Origin: JAIROC01 sp031553535
GTDB lineage: Bacteria; Bacteroidota; Bacteroidia; Bacteroidales; WCHB1-69
Length of the DNA stretch: 64,000 bases
Reading direction: 5' to 3'
Assembly: GCA_031553535.1 (NCBI GenBank)
Contig: JAVBLM010000044.1
Span: 10,196-74,195, forward strand
The translations under genes were made by a program, and so were the position numbers. The notes under the pieces are model-generated. The model did no database searches. It was not told the origin of the DNA and was given only the letters and a program-made list of their open reading frames with translations. Shown here in pieces: positions 1 through 9,074 of the stretch. Position 1 is the stretch's first letter. Each line of letters begins with the position of its first letter.

Positions 1-774
1 TGCTTGCTTAATTCAGATATAGAAGTTTCTCCCAATTGGCTGGAACCGGTTATTGATTTTCTGGATCAACGGCCGGAAGTTGCTGTTTGCCAACCGAAAT
101 TACTTTCTTTTTATGACAGGATAATGTTCGAATATGCAGGTGCATCAGGAGGATTTATTGACAAATATGGATATCCATTTTGTAGGGGGCGGCTATTCAG
201 TACCCTGGAGAAGGATATTGGGCAATATGATGATGCAGTAGATATTTTTTGGGCAACCGGAGCATGTATGTTTGTTAAATCCTCTATCTATCATGAATTA
301 GGCGGTTTGGATGATGATTTCTTTGCCCATATGGAGGAAATTGATTTTTGTTGGCGGGTTAAAAATGCGGATTATAAGGTGATGTGTTGCCCCGATTCGG
401 TAGTTTACCATGTAGGGGGTGGGACCTTGCCTAAGAAATCCTCTCATAAAACATTTCTTAACTTTAGAAATAATATAATACTATTGTACAAAAATTTACC
501 TAAGAGAAGACTGCCATGGGTGTTCTTTGTTCGCTTTATATTGGACAATGTTGCAGCCGTACGATTCTTGTTTGAAGGTGGTTTTGGCGATTTTATGGCT
601 GTATACAGGGCTCATTTTTCTTTTTATGCTTCATTAAAGAGGAATATCCGTAAACGTAGTTGGATAAAACACCGGCATGTTGGCCAGATATATAGCAAGA
701 GCATTGTTATTGATTATTATTTACGTAAAAAGAGTTACTTTTCCGATTTGGATCCTTCCAAGTTTAGCAAATAG
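1..774 (+). CDS. Glycosyltransferase family 2 (5'-truncated by window edge)
   Basis: The frame is open from the first base, so the true start lies outside the window; the leucine codon at 4 is not a start. The fragment begins inside the GT-A fold at LLNSDIEV, where the Asp-containing motif that positions metal and nucleotide sugar sits. It continues with the acceptor-side pattern ATGACMFV (about residue 85) and HMEEIDFCWR (about 110), both typical of rhamnosyl- or galactosyl-transferase-like GT2 enzymes. The C-terminal 100 residues are basic and aromatic and probably lie on the inner membrane face. The next gene is convergent. The likely role is cell-surface polysaccharide or O-antigen synthesis; the sugar specificity cannot be told. 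Confidence 0.85.
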   Translation, partial: CLLNSDIEVSPNWLEPVIDFLDQRPEVAVCQPKLLSFYDRIMFEYAGASGGFIDKYGYPFCRGRLFSTLEKDIGQYDDAVDIFWATGACMFVKSSIYHELGGLDDDFFAHMEEIDFCWRVKNADYKVMCCPDSVVYHVGGGTLPKKSSHKTFLNFRNNIILLYKNLPKRRLPWVFFVRFILDNVAAVRFLFEGGFGDFMAVYRAHFSFYASLKRNIRKRSWIKHRHVGQIYSKSIVIDYYLRKKSYFSDLDPSKFSK

Positions 775-794
775 ATCTTTTGGATTTAAATGAA

Positions 795-1754
795 TTAACA
801 ACACTTCATAAAAGGAAGTTCCTTTATTTTTGAAATAATTATATTGCAATGTTTTGTGATTGATTCTATCGTTTGTCCTGCGATATGGGGGGAAAGAATT
901 ACATCGTCACAATTCGCTAAATAGTACATTGCCCTGTCCCATTCTTCAATAGGTTTGTTTTGAAGATTTATATTTTCATATTCCAATACATCCAATACGG
1001 CACCTTTAACTTTCCCACGGGATAAGTTATTTACCAAATCCTCTGTGGAAAGAACCTTACCTCTTGAGGTATTGATTAAGTAAATATTTTTTTCAAAGCC
1101 GGCGATAAACTCATTATTTATATAATGATAGTTTTCAGGAAAATAGTTAATATGAATGCTTACAACATCTGCGTGTTGTTGCAAGGCAATTAAGTCTACA
1201 GCTTTGATGTACTGGTCTTCATAATTTGTTTTATATTTATCATAAGCCAATATTTCACAATCGAATCCGCTTAGCTTTTTTGCGAGCGCTTTGCCCATAT
1301 GTCCGTATCCGACAATTCCTATTGTTTTATTGCAAATTTCAAGTCCCCGGTTTTCATTCCGGAGCCAGATCCCTTCGCGTACTTCCGTATCAGCGCGCTT
1401 TGTATTGCGGAACAGGCATAATAAAGAACCGATTGCATATTCTGCAACGGCATCTGCATTTCCTTCAGGGGAATTAATGCAGGCGATGTTTTTCTCAGCA
1501 GCGTATTTTATATCAATATTCTCCATCCCGGCACCGATGCGTGCAATGAATTTCAACTGCGTGGAAGAATCCAGTAAAATCCGGTCGATTGCAAATTTAT
1601 TCCGGATGATATATCCGGTATATTCGTGAGCTCTATCCAATAACATTTCATAGGAGGTATCCGTGCTGTCACATTCAAATCCTAATTCTTCCAGTTGCGA
1701 TTGCATGGAATAATGTACGTTGTCAATGAATAAGATTTTCCCTTTTGTATTCAT
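795..1754 (-). CDS. D-2-hydroxyacid dehydrogenase (NAD-dependent, SerA/HprA-like)
   Basis: Cytosolic oxidoreductase of the D-isomer-specific 2-hydroxyacid dehydrogenase family. The Rossmann glycine motif GYGHMG is near residue 150. The three catalytic positions are visible: Arg in NTSRGKVL (about 235), Glu in LDVLEYE (about 259) and His in SPHIAGQT (about 292). At 319 residues it has the two-domain short form without an ACT domain, so it could be phosphoglycerate dehydrogenase or act on another 2-oxoacid; the sequence does not decide. It is the last gene of the minus-strand run that starts at 6393 and begins 4 bases after the flippase stop, so co-transcription is likely. Confidence 0.88.
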   Translation of the reverse strand: MNTKGKILFIDNVHYSMQSQLEELGFECDSTDTSYEMLLDRAHEYTGYIIRNKFAIDRILLDSSTQLKFIARIGAGMENIDIKYAAEKNIACINSPEGNADAVAEYAIGSLLCLFRNTKRADTEVREGIWLRNENRGLEICNKTIGIVGYGHMGKALAKKLSGFDCEILAYDKYKTNYEDQYIKAVDLIALQQHADVVSIHINYFPENYHYINNEFIAGFEKNIYLINTSRGKVLSTEDLVNNLSRGKVKGAVLDVLEYENINLQNKPIEEWDRAMYYLANCDDVILSPHIAGQTIESITKHCNIIISKIKELPFMKCC

Positions 1755-1758
1755 CTAT

Positions 1759-3252
1759 TTATAATATGGCTTTAATAGTTTTGTATTCTTTTTTTACAAT
1801 AATTCCAACGTAGAAAAGCAGGATAAATGTATTTATTATTATTTTGATAGCAAAACTATGTTCTCCAAACTTATCAAACGGAATTACAAAATAGCTTAAG
1901 GCAAATAGTAATAATGCAAGACCTATATAAAAACCTATTTTCTTTAAATCATACTTGATTGGATAAAACTTTTGTCCGATCAGATAAGAAGCAATAACCA
2001 TGGCGGTATAGGTTATTAAATGTCCCCAGGCAGCACCGATATATCCTATTGTTGGAATTAACATCCAATTGACAACCAAGGTAATGATCGCTCCTCCCAC
2101 TGTTATATATGCCCCATACTTGGTTTGACCGGTTAGTTTATACCATATGGATAGATTAAAACAAATTCCCAGAAACATATATGCAAGCAGTAGAATCGGA
2201 ACCACAGATAACCCTTCATGATAATTCTCACTGATGAAGTATTTCACAAAATCAATATACATCATTGTCGCAAGAAATATAAATGCACAGGCTATTACAA
2301 AATACGTCATAACAACGGAATATCCTTGCTTGGCATCTTTTTGCTTGTATATGGAAAAGAAAAATGGCTCTGCCGAATAACGGAATGCTTGTATAAACAA
2401 ATTCATGATAACGGCAATTTTAAAACATGCGGAATATACTCCTAAATTATGCATTGCCATATCAATGTTATCGGAAGATAATCCTTTTATCATAATCCGG
2501 TCGATTGTTTCATTTATAATTCCGGCAAGCCCTAAGATTAATAAAGGGAAGGCATAGGTAAGCATTCGCTTCAGCAAAGGTTTATCTAGGGTTAGCTTGA
2601 TTCCTTTGCACGTAAATACAAGTAGAATAATTTGGATAATTGATGCAATAAGGTTCGCTATAAAAATATAACCGACGCCTATGGCAGGATTATATATTGT
2701 TGAGAAGAAAGATGTTCCTATATCATGGCTTATCATAAAAGGACAAAACCAAAGAAAGAAAACATTGAAGAAAACATTGATGAGAATATTGGTGATTTTA
2801 ATGCCTGCGAATACATAGGGTTTATTATTCGCTCTTAATCGGGCAAAAGGGATCGTACTGATTGCATCCAGGCCAACAATAATTACAAACCAGCGAATAT
2901 ATTCGGGATGATCAGAGTAGTGCAACAGGTTTGCAATGGGTTGAGATAAAGCAAGTCCCAATACAATAAAGATAGAAGATGTGGTGATCAGAGACGTTAT
3001 TGTAGTTCCAAAAACACGGTTCTTATTCGATTCCATTTCGGAGAAGCGAAAAAAAGCGGTCTCCATTCCATAAGTAAGCAAAACCAGAAGCAATGCAACC
3101 CACGCATACATTTCTCCCACAACACCATAGACACTTGGATTGGTGAAAATATATGTATGTAAAGGAACAAGCAGGTAATTTAATAAACGACCCAGGATGG
3201 TTGTTGTCCCATATATGGCAGTTTGTCCTACTAGATTTTTTATTTGTCCCAT
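1759..3252 (-). CDS. Polysaccharide flippase (Wzx/MATE-like, MVF superfamily)
   Basis: A 497-residue polytopic inner-membrane protein with about 14 hydrophobic segments throughout its length. The N-terminus (GQTAIYGTTTILGRLLNYLL) and the later PSVYGVVGEMYA pattern match oligosaccharide flippases that move undecaprenyl-linked glycans to the periplasmic leaflet. It starts 18 bases after the Omp28 stop and is followed 4 bases later by the dehydrogenase gene. The glycosyltransferase at the window start fits a glycan-assembly context, but the operon upstream encodes envelope proteins, so the substrate is unknown. Confidence 0.85.
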   Translation of the reverse strand: MGQIKNLVGQTAIYGTTTILGRLLNYLLVPLHTYIFTNPSVYGVVGEMYAWVALLLVLLTYGMETAFFRFSEMESNKNRVFGTTITSLITTSSIFIVLGLALSQPIANLLHYSDHPEYIRWFVIIVGLDAISTIPFARLRANNKPYVFAGIKITNILINVFFNVFFLWFCPFMISHDIGTSFFSTIYNPAIGVGYIFIANLIASIIQIILLVFTCKGIKLTLDKPLLKRMLTYAFPLLILGLAGIINETIDRIMIKGLSSDNIDMAMHNLGVYSACFKIAVIMNLFIQAFRYSAEPFFFSIYKQKDAKQGYSVVMTYFVIACAFIFLATMMYIDFVKYFISENYHEGLSVVPILLLAYMFLGICFNLSIWYKLTGQTKYGAYITVGGAIITLVVNWMLIPTIGYIGAAWGHLITYTAMVIASYLIGQKFYPIKYDLKKIGFYIGLALLLFALSYFVIPFDKFGEHSFAIKIIINTFILLFYVGIIVKKEYKTIKAIL

Positions 3253-3270
3253 AGTAACGGCTGCGTTACT

Positions 3271-4116
3271 TTATTGAACGAGTTTTACTTCTTCTACTTG
3301 TAATATTTCCTGGGTATCTACATCGTAAATGAAAGCGATAATATGACAGTTCTCTTTGTTCCAAGGTTGTCCGTTAAAGCTAACAGAGTATCCTTTAATT
3401 TGAGAATCGCCATTTACTGCTATATTCAGATTATCTCCCCAAGTAGGAGCAAGCGATGCTCTTAACATGTGATTATGTTCATAGTTGCAGATATCTCCGG
3501 CTGTTGCATCCTTTTGAGGCGCAATAATACCGTTTTCAGTTAGAAGGACACAGAGCCGTAATTGTTTTGAATTATCTGATAGTAAAGAGGCTTTTACAAA
3601 AACACAAGCTTTGTCATTGTTATATTCAGGTATTATCTGGATACCCATGGTAGCAGGGGTGCGGGTTATACCCTCCAGTGTACTTGCCCATTTGCCGGAC
3701 GCTAGTACGCGGCTAGTGCCGAAAATAGTTCGGTTAATCATTCCGGAAGGATTTCCGGGAATGGCAAATACTTCGGTATATTCATTTCCTGCAGCAGTTC
3801 TAAAATCAGAATCAAACGAACAACTTTCGGTTGCGGTCAAAGGGCGGGCCGTAGATCCTGAATGGATCGCAATTAAAACAAGTGTGTCTCCCATTTGCGT
3901 TTTTAAACCTGCAGCAATGGCGTGTGCTCGCGGACAATTCGTACAGGTATGGCCGGTATAATCTTCCAATAAGTATTTTTGTAATACGTTATTGAGCGCA
4001 GGAAAAGAGGGAGTGTCACATTCTAAGGAAATGACCTCAGTCTTATATGGTTTATTGATTTTGTCACAAGAAACAAAGCCAATAATGATAATCAGTATAG
4101 GAAGAAATCTTTTCAT
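3271..4116 (-). CDS. Omp28-related outer-membrane lipoprotein with thioredoxin-like CxxC
   Basis: The signal peptide ends in a lipobox (GFVSC, Cys 17), so the product is a lipoprotein. The motif DYTGHTCTNCPRAH (about residues 53-66) carries the CxxC of the Omp28 family, first described from Porphyromonas gingivalis. The rest is predicted beta-rich. It starts 21 bases after the DUF6029 gene, and a TlpA-like thioredoxin lies two genes upstream, suggesting a shared periplasmic or outer-membrane redox or assembly task (inference). The family has no firm biochemical function. Confidence 0.85.
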   Translation of the reverse strand: MKRFLPILIIIIGFVSCDKINKPYKTEVISLECDTPSFPALNNVLQKYLLEDYTGHTCTNCPRAHAIAAGLKTQMGDTLVLIAIHSGSTARPLTATESCSFDSDFRTAAGNEYTEVFAIPGNPSGMINRTIFGTSRVLASGKWASTLEGITRTPATMGIQIIPEYNNDKACVFVKASLLSDNSKQLRLCVLLTENGIIAPQKDATAGDICNYEHNHMLRASLAPTWGDNLNIAVNGDSQIKGYSVSFNGQPWNKENCHIIAFIYDVDTQEILQVEEVKLVQ

Positions 4117-4137
4117 TTTATTTCTTAATATTTAAAT

Positions 4138-5793
4138 TTAAAAACTGGTTACTATTGATAGTCCGGCGCCATATGATGCAGGAACAGCACGACAAATACC
4201 ACCTACACATAGGATTCCTTCATATTGTTTTCCAAAACTTAACGAAACTTTGGTGGTTTTATATACAAATGATCCGTTAATGCTATAATAATGGACTTGT
4301 TTCTCTGGATTGGCATTGCCATAATTCCATCGGTCTAATACGGAAATGAACCATTTGGGAGAGATGGAATATTCTAACTGTGCGTAAGCCCAACTTCCTT
4401 TGCTGTCTTTTGTATAAAGATGTTGTAATTCCAGGCGTAATGCATGTTTATTGTTAATTTGGCAAGTTAAGTCAGCAATAACAGTATGAGAAACAACATT
4501 GGGTTCTCCCACATGGCCTTCGATTACAGCCTGGTTGTAAGTTAAAAATATATACCCCAGAGCTAATTTCCATGTACTATTAAATTTACGGCTTATTTCA
4601 ATGTTGAAATCTTGATATAGCAAATCTCCAATTCCAAAGAATGGGGAAGTATACCCATCTGTTCCGGCCATCTCACCGTCCGCATCCACGGCATCCTCAA
4701 CTAAATTTCGTTTTATGTCATGAATGTTGGAATAATTAACCGTAATATCAGTTCCATACCGGCCTCCAACCTTCGACTTCTTCTTAATCTGGTAGTTTAC
4801 TTGTGCTTGAAACCCAATTTGCCCCATTGGTTGCGAAGCATAAGGATACATTGCCGGTAAGGCATATGTATGTTCTTTGGTTATGGTAGGGATGTAGTTG
4901 ATAATATTGTTATTTCCGATAGCATCTCTACTTGTTCTGAAATCCATATTATCGGTTCGCAATCCGGTTAAATAAATACCCAATCCTTTCATGGCATACG
5001 AAGCTGTTACAAATATAGCTTCTCCTGGTTTGTATATCATGTCATTTAAGAAGGAAGGATCATTATACTTATATGCATATTCGGCATTTAAATTAAAATC
5101 TTTATAACCAAAATTTAATCTGGCCGCTGCCGCCAATACATTTTGTGGAAGATTGTATTCGGGATCATTATCCCGTTCAAATTTGCTCAGCACACTTCCT
5201 CCGATTCCCAAATTGAAAAAGTTATCACTTAATTTAGGGATCATTTCCGAAAAAGAGAAATCTCCATCAATTCCTCTGATTTCTCCTTCTTTCGTGAATA
5301 AGTTGCGTTGCATTCCCCAAATACCTGTAATGACAATCCCTTTATATGGCTTTCCTTTAACTCTTATTCCATAGGTGGCATTATCATATCCCAGGTTTCG
5401 ATTTTCATAAGATCGGTAAATAAGACCATTGCCAAATTGCTCGTAAAAGCTTCCGACGGTTACTTCAAAGTACTCATGATTATATCCTACATAATAATAG
5501 GGTATGCCATGACCAACGTAATTAATTTTCTCAAAATCAATAAGGGGAAATTGATAAAATTCATAACGTAATCCGGCTGAAAATCCTCCGTTAGTATAGT
5601 TTATATTGGCAAAAGCGTTCATGCGAACTTTATCCCGCACAGTGTCGGCTCCGATTGCTTCATCCGGGATATAATATTGTCCGTCTAATTGAAAATTTCC
5701 TGTTACCCTGCTGTTTTTCAAAAAATTATTTTGCGCGAATAACAATGTTCCGAATGAAATGAACAATCCCAGAAAAATAAATTTTTTTTTCAT
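4138..5793 (-). CDS. DUF6029 family outer-membrane beta-barrel protein
   Basis: A 551-residue protein with signal peptide MKKKFIFLGLFISFGTLLFAQ. Alternating aromatic and polar strands run throughout, ending in a Phe at the C-terminus (LSIVTSF), as expected for an outer-membrane barrel. The N-terminal VTGNFQLDGQYY and FYEQFGNGLIYRSYENRNLG patterns are those of Bacteroidota DUF6029 proteins, whose function is unknown. It sits between tlpA-like and Omp28 genes in one transcriptional run, an arrangement I believe is common in this order. Confidence 0.78.
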   Translation of the reverse strand: MKKKFIFLGLFISFGTLLFAQNNFLKNSRVTGNFQLDGQYYIPDEAIGADTVRDKVRMNAFANINYTNGGFSAGLRYEFYQFPLIDFEKINYVGHGIPYYYVGYNHEYFEVTVGSFYEQFGNGLIYRSYENRNLGYDNATYGIRVKGKPYKGIVITGIWGMQRNLFTKEGEIRGIDGDFSFSEMIPKLSDNFFNLGIGGSVLSKFERDNDPEYNLPQNVLAAAARLNFGYKDFNLNAEYAYKYNDPSFLNDMIYKPGEAIFVTASYAMKGLGIYLTGLRTDNMDFRTSRDAIGNNNIINYIPTITKEHTYALPAMYPYASQPMGQIGFQAQVNYQIKKKSKVGGRYGTDITVNYSNIHDIKRNLVEDAVDADGEMAGTDGYTSPFFGIGDLLYQDFNIEISRKFNSTWKLALGYIFLTYNQAVIEGHVGEPNVVSHTVIADLTCQINNKHALRLELQHLYTKDSKGSWAYAQLEYSISPKWFISVLDRWNYGNANPEKQVHYYSINGSFVYKTTKVSLSFGKQYEGILCVGGICRAVPASYGAGLSIVTSF

Positions 5794-5874
5794 TTAAATG
5801 AATATTTGTGATGGGAACTAAATAAGGCAATGTTTATACATTTCATATTTAGTAGAGAATTTGTTTAGAGTTGT

Positions 5875-6393
5875 TTATTTTGGCTCGGCAAGTAATTTTC
5901 GGACAACTTTAATATATTCTTCTTCCGCACCGGGAGAATATGAAGTGTGTTGCCATACAATTTCTTTATCTCCATTTAATACAAAGGTGTGAGGAATGTC
6001 GTTTACATTCATTGCTCGTTTGAAATCGGAATTTTCATCTAATAAAAATTCATAATCCCAATTTTGACCTTTTACTAAAGGTGATACTTTGGAACTGGAA
6101 CGGCTATCATCTATTGAAATAGCATATATTTTAACTCCGGTTTCATCTTGCCAATCGTCATATAAGTCGGATATTGCTCTCAATTCTGTCATACAAGGTT
6201 TACACCAGGTAGCAAAAAAACATATAATGACAGGCTTTCCATCATTTTCAATATTTTGAGTGTTGAATGTTTTTCCATTCAATGTTTTTAAATCTACAGA
6301 AGGTAGGGGAAGTTTTCGTTTGGATATATCTTCTTGTGCTGTTATGGACGATGCAATGAAGATAAACAGTAACAGTGAAATAAAACGTTTCAT
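5875..6393 (-). CDS. TlpA-like thiol-disulfide oxidoreductase
   Basis: Exported thioredoxin-fold protein. Signal peptide residues 1-19 (ending SITAQ), then the redox motif FFATWCKPCMTEL (WCxPC, about residues 61-65), DENSDFKRAMNV, and the cis-proline region VNDIPHTFVLNG. At 172 residues it has the usual AhpC/TSA-Redoxin size. It is probably a periplasmic reductant of cysteine pairs, perhaps for the CxxC of the Omp28 protein encoded two genes downstream (inference). First gene of the minus-strand operon; a TAnnTTTG box lies 33 bases upstream. Confidence 0.88.
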   Translation of the reverse strand: MKRFISLLLFIFIASSITAQEDISKRKLPLPSVDLKTLNGKTFNTQNIENDGKPVIICFFATWCKPCMTELRAISDLYDDWQDETGVKIYAISIDDSRSSSKVSPLVKGQNWDYEFLLDENSDFKRAMNVNDIPHTFVLNGDKEIVWQHTSYSPGAEEEYIKVVRKLLAEPK

Positions 6394-6425
6394 ATATATT
6401 ATGTATTTAATAGTATTATGAATTA

Positions 6426-6433
6426 CAAAAATA
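6426..6433 (-). promoter_or_regulatory. Candidate -7 box for the tlpA-like operon
   Basis: On the minus strand this reads TATTTTTG, matching the Bacteroidota -7 consensus TAnnTTTG. It lies 32 bases before the tlpA-like ATG. No clear -33 TTTG is seen at the usual distance. Confidence 0.5.
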
Positions 6434-6493
6434 ACAAAAAAAGTAATAGTAAAAATAAGAAAAATTCAAGGCGTTTTTTATAAAAGTTTTTTG

Positions 6494-6501
6494 TAATTTT
6501 G
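6494..6501 (+). promoter_or_regulatory. Candidate -7 box of the tryptophanase transcript
   Basis: TAATTTTG matches TAnnTTTG. Transcription would begin near 6507, only about 8 bases before the ATG of the small leader ORF at 6515 and about 145 bases before tnaA. The -33 element is weak. Confidence 0.55.
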
Positions 6502-6514
6502 AAAATCAATATTT

Positions 6515-6598
6515 ATGAGAAATATAAATACAAAATCGGCCCATAGATTCTTGAATATTAAGAGAAGAGATCCTTTTCTTATTGTTGATTTTAGATAA
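6515..6598 (+). CDS. Putative leader peptide ORF (27 aa) upstream of tryptophanase
   Basis: ATG at 6515 opens a 27-codon frame ending in TAA at 6596-6598, 55 bases before the tnaA ATG and out of frame with it. The peptide is basic in its middle (KRRDP) and ends in PFLIVDFR. Its codons are visibly less AT-rich than the flanking spacer, which argues for translation. In Proteobacteria tnaA is controlled by the leader peptide TnaC, which stalls ribosomes when tryptophan is bound. This ORF has the same position, but it lacks the Trp of TnaC and the spacer is far shorter, so any mechanism would differ. Existence as a gene is inference. Confidence 0.45.
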   Translation: MRNINTKSAHRFLNIKRRDPFLIVDFR

Positions 6599-6653
6599 CT
6601 AAAAGCAAACAATAAGAAATTTAAAATTGTATTAATTTAAAAATAAAAATATT

Positions 6654-8027
6654 ATGGATTTACCTTTTGCAGAATCTTGGAAAATAAAAATGGTTGAACC
6701 AATTCGGAAAAGCACACGTGAAGAACGTGAAAAATGGTTAAAATCAGCGCACTATAATGTATTTCAATTGACTTCCGAACATGTATATATTGATCTTATT
6801 ACCGATTCGGGAACAGGATCGATGTCTGATCGTCAATGGGCTGCAATGATGTTGGGAGATGAGAGTTATGCAGGAGCATCATCTTTCTTTAACCTTAAAA
6901 ATAAAATTACTGAAATAACAGGATTTTCTTACGTGATTCCTACCCATCAAGGACGGGCTGCGGAAAATGTGTTATTTTCCTATCTTGTAAAAGAAGGAAA
7001 CATTGTTCCCGGAAATTCGCACTTCGATACAACAAAAGGACATATTGAAGCACGCAAAGCTATTGCATACGATTGTACAATAGATGAGGCGAAAGACACT
7101 CAATTGGAAATTCCTTTTAAAGGAAATGTTGACCCGAAAAAATTGGAAAAAGTATTATCTGAACATCATGATATAATCCCATTTATTATTGTGACAATAA
7201 CAAATAATACTGCGGGAGGGCAACCTGTTTCGATGCAGAATTTAAAAGAAGTTCGGACTATTGCTGATAAATATAAAAAACCGGTCTTGTTTGATTCCGC
7301 TCGTTTTGCAGAAAATGCATATTTTATTAAAGTTCGTGAAAAAGGATATAAAGACAAAACTATCAAAGAGATCACGAAAGAAATGTTTTCCTATGCAGAT
7401 GGAATGACGATGAGTGCAAAAAAGGATGGCATTGTTAATATGGGAGGATTTATTGCAACACGTTTGGAAGAATGGTATGAAGGTGCTAAGGGTTATTGTA
7501 TCCAATATGAAGGATATCTTACTTATGGAGGAATGAATGGACGGGATATGAATGCTTTGGCTGTAGGATTGGATGAAAACACTGAGTTTGATAATTTGGA
7601 AACTCGGATTCGTCAGGTGGAATATCTTGCTCAAAAATTAGATGAGTATAAAATTCCTTATCAGCGTCCTGCAGGGGGACATGCAATCTTTGTTGATGCA
7701 ACAAAGGTCTTGACCAAAGTTCCAAAGGAAGAATTTCCTGCACAAACGTTAACGGTTGAACTATATCTAGAAGCAGGTATAAGAGGATGTGAAATTGGAT
7801 ATATTTTAGCAGATAGGGATCCTCTAACACGTGAAAATCGATTTGGAGGATTGGATTTGCTACGTTTGGCGATTCCTCGACGTGTTTATACGAATAATCA
7901 CATGGATGTGATTGCTGTTGCATTAAAAAATGTTTTCGATCGCCGGGAGTCTATTACTCGTGGAGTTAAAATAGCATGGGAAGCTCCGATTATGAGGCAT
8001 TTTACCGTACAATTAGAGCGGTTATAA
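6654..8027 (+). CDS. tnaA: Tryptophanase (L-tryptophan indole-lyase)
   Basis: PLP-dependent beta-eliminating lyase that splits tryptophan into indole, pyruvate and ammonia in the cytosol. The PLP lysine is K257 in TMSAKKDG; THQGRAAEN (about 97-105) and DSARFAENAYF (about 214-224) are the conserved cofactor-site segments. The 457-residue length matches tyrosine phenol-lyase, so the two were separated by substrate-site residues. At the position of the lyase's phenol-binding Thr this protein has Asp (SHFDTTKGH, D125), and at the position of its Arg it has Ile (CEIGYILAD), both as in tryptophanases. Monocistronic, with a leader ORF upstream and a strong terminator just downstream. Confidence 0.92.
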   Translation: MDLPFAESWKIKMVEPIRKSTREEREKWLKSAHYNVFQLTSEHVYIDLITDSGTGSMSDRQWAAMMLGDESYAGASSFFNLKNKITEITGFSYVIPTHQGRAAENVLFSYLVKEGNIVPGNSHFDTTKGHIEARKAIAYDCTIDEAKDTQLEIPFKGNVDPKKLEKVLSEHHDIIPFIIVTITNNTAGGQPVSMQNLKEVRTIADKYKKPVLFDSARFAENAYFIKVREKGYKDKTIKEITKEMFSYADGMTMSAKKDGIVNMGGFIATRLEEWYEGAKGYCIQYEGYLTYGGMNGRDMNALAVGLDENTEFDNLETRIRQVEYLAQKLDEYKIPYQRPAGGHAIFVDATKVLTKVPKEEFPAQTLTVELYLEAGIRGCEIGYILADRDPLTRENRFGGLDLLRLAIPRRVYTNNHMDVIAVALKNVFDRRESITRGVKIAWEAPIMRHFTVQLERL

Positions 8028-8034
8028 GTATCTA

Positions 8035-8069
8035 AAGCCAGTGTGAAGCTTATTCCACTGGCTTTTTTA
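8035..8069 (+). terminator. Rho-independent terminator after tnaA
   Basis: Perfect 9-bp stem AAGCCAGTG / CACTGGCTT (8035-8043 with 8056-8064), 12-base loop, followed by a T run. It begins 7 bases after the tnaA stop. Confidence 0.85.
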
Positions 8070-8094
8070 TTTGTCTTTAACTTGATTTTTTATT

Positions 8095-9024
8095 ATGTTA
8101 TCTAGTAGAAAAGTGTTTTTCTTTTTCTTTTTATTGCTTCTTGGACAGGAATGTTTTGCAAAAAAAAATGAAAAAGTTTCGGATTGGTTTCAGGATAATC
8201 TACAGGGGAAAGTTAAAAACATAAAGACAATAGAATATGCAGTTGTTTTTCAGAATGGGAAGATCCAAAAAGGAGAAATAATAACCACTTCGTTGAAAGC
8301 ATATAATAAAGAAGGATATATAATTGAAAGTATTGATCTTGATGCGGATAATTCTATAATTCAAAAGGAAATCTTTCTTTTTGATAAGAAAGGAAACAAG
8401 ATTGAAGAATTGTTATATAATGAAGAAAATGAGATGGAACAACGCACAAAAATAAGATATAATCCTTTAAAACTACCAATTCAATCTGTTTCAGAAGATA
8501 ATAAAGGAAGAAAGATTCAGCGATTAGTCTATCGGTATGATGATCAGGGATATTTAATTCAGTTGATCGGTTATGATAACAGGGGAAAGATGTCGGAAAA
8601 GAGTTATTATAGCTATGACCAACGAGGTAACCTTATTCAATATTTAGGTTTTGGACAATTTGACAATAGGACAATTAATTATAAATATAATGATTCTAAT
8701 AGAATAATAGAATTATTATGTATGGATATAAAAGGAAATTTCATAGAAAAGTTTTTCTTTCAGTATGGGGAACAAAAAGGATCGGAAAAACGTATATCTG
8801 TAAATATTAATAATAAAATTCTGCATACAGATAACTATCTTTATGATGAATATAATAATTTATTGGAATTAACTCATTTGGATATAAATGGGTTGATTAA
8901 AGAACAACACGCTTTTGTTTATCAATATGATACAAAAGGTAATTGGACAAGTCAAATTTTCTATACAGGAGTAGAAAAGTTAGGGACTAGTATTACAGAG
9001 CGTATTATAGAATACTATGATTAG
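8095..9024 (+). CDS. Secreted protein with YD/RHS-like repeats, unknown function
   Basis: A 309-residue protein with a strongly hydrophobic signal peptide (FFFFFLLLLGQECFA, residues 8-22). The remainder is a string of roughly 20-24-residue units built on YDxxGxLIQxxxYDxxGxM (for example YDDQGYLIQLIGYDNRGK and YDQRGNLIQYLGFGQFDNR). These resemble single YD repeats of RHS/wall-associated proteins, but there is no toxin tip and no long RHS shell. It probably forms a small beta-solenoid in the periplasm or at the surface. No operon partner: a terminator precedes it and the next gene is convergent. Confidence 0.7.
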   Translation: MLSSRKVFFFFFLLLLGQECFAKKNEKVSDWFQDNLQGKVKNIKTIEYAVVFQNGKIQKGEIITTSLKAYNKEGYIIESIDLDADNSIIQKEIFLFDKKGNKIEELLYNEENEMEQRTKIRYNPLKLPIQSVSEDNKGRKIQRLVYRYDDQGYLIQLIGYDNRGKMSEKSYYSYDQRGNLIQYLGFGQFDNRTINYKYNDSNRIIELLCMDIKGNFIEKFFFQYGEQKGSEKRISVNINNKILHTDNYLYDEYNNLLELTHLDINGLIKEQHAFVYQYDTKGNWTSQIFYTGVEKLGTSITERIIEYYD

Positions 9025-9074
9025 TATATATTTGAATAATCGATGTTTTTTTGAGAGATAAAGTAATAAAAGAG

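Noticed and set aside
6654..8027. Tyrosine phenol-lyase instead of tryptophanase
   Set aside because: Length fits, but substrate-site positions show Asp (D125) and Ile where phenol-lyases have Thr and Arg.
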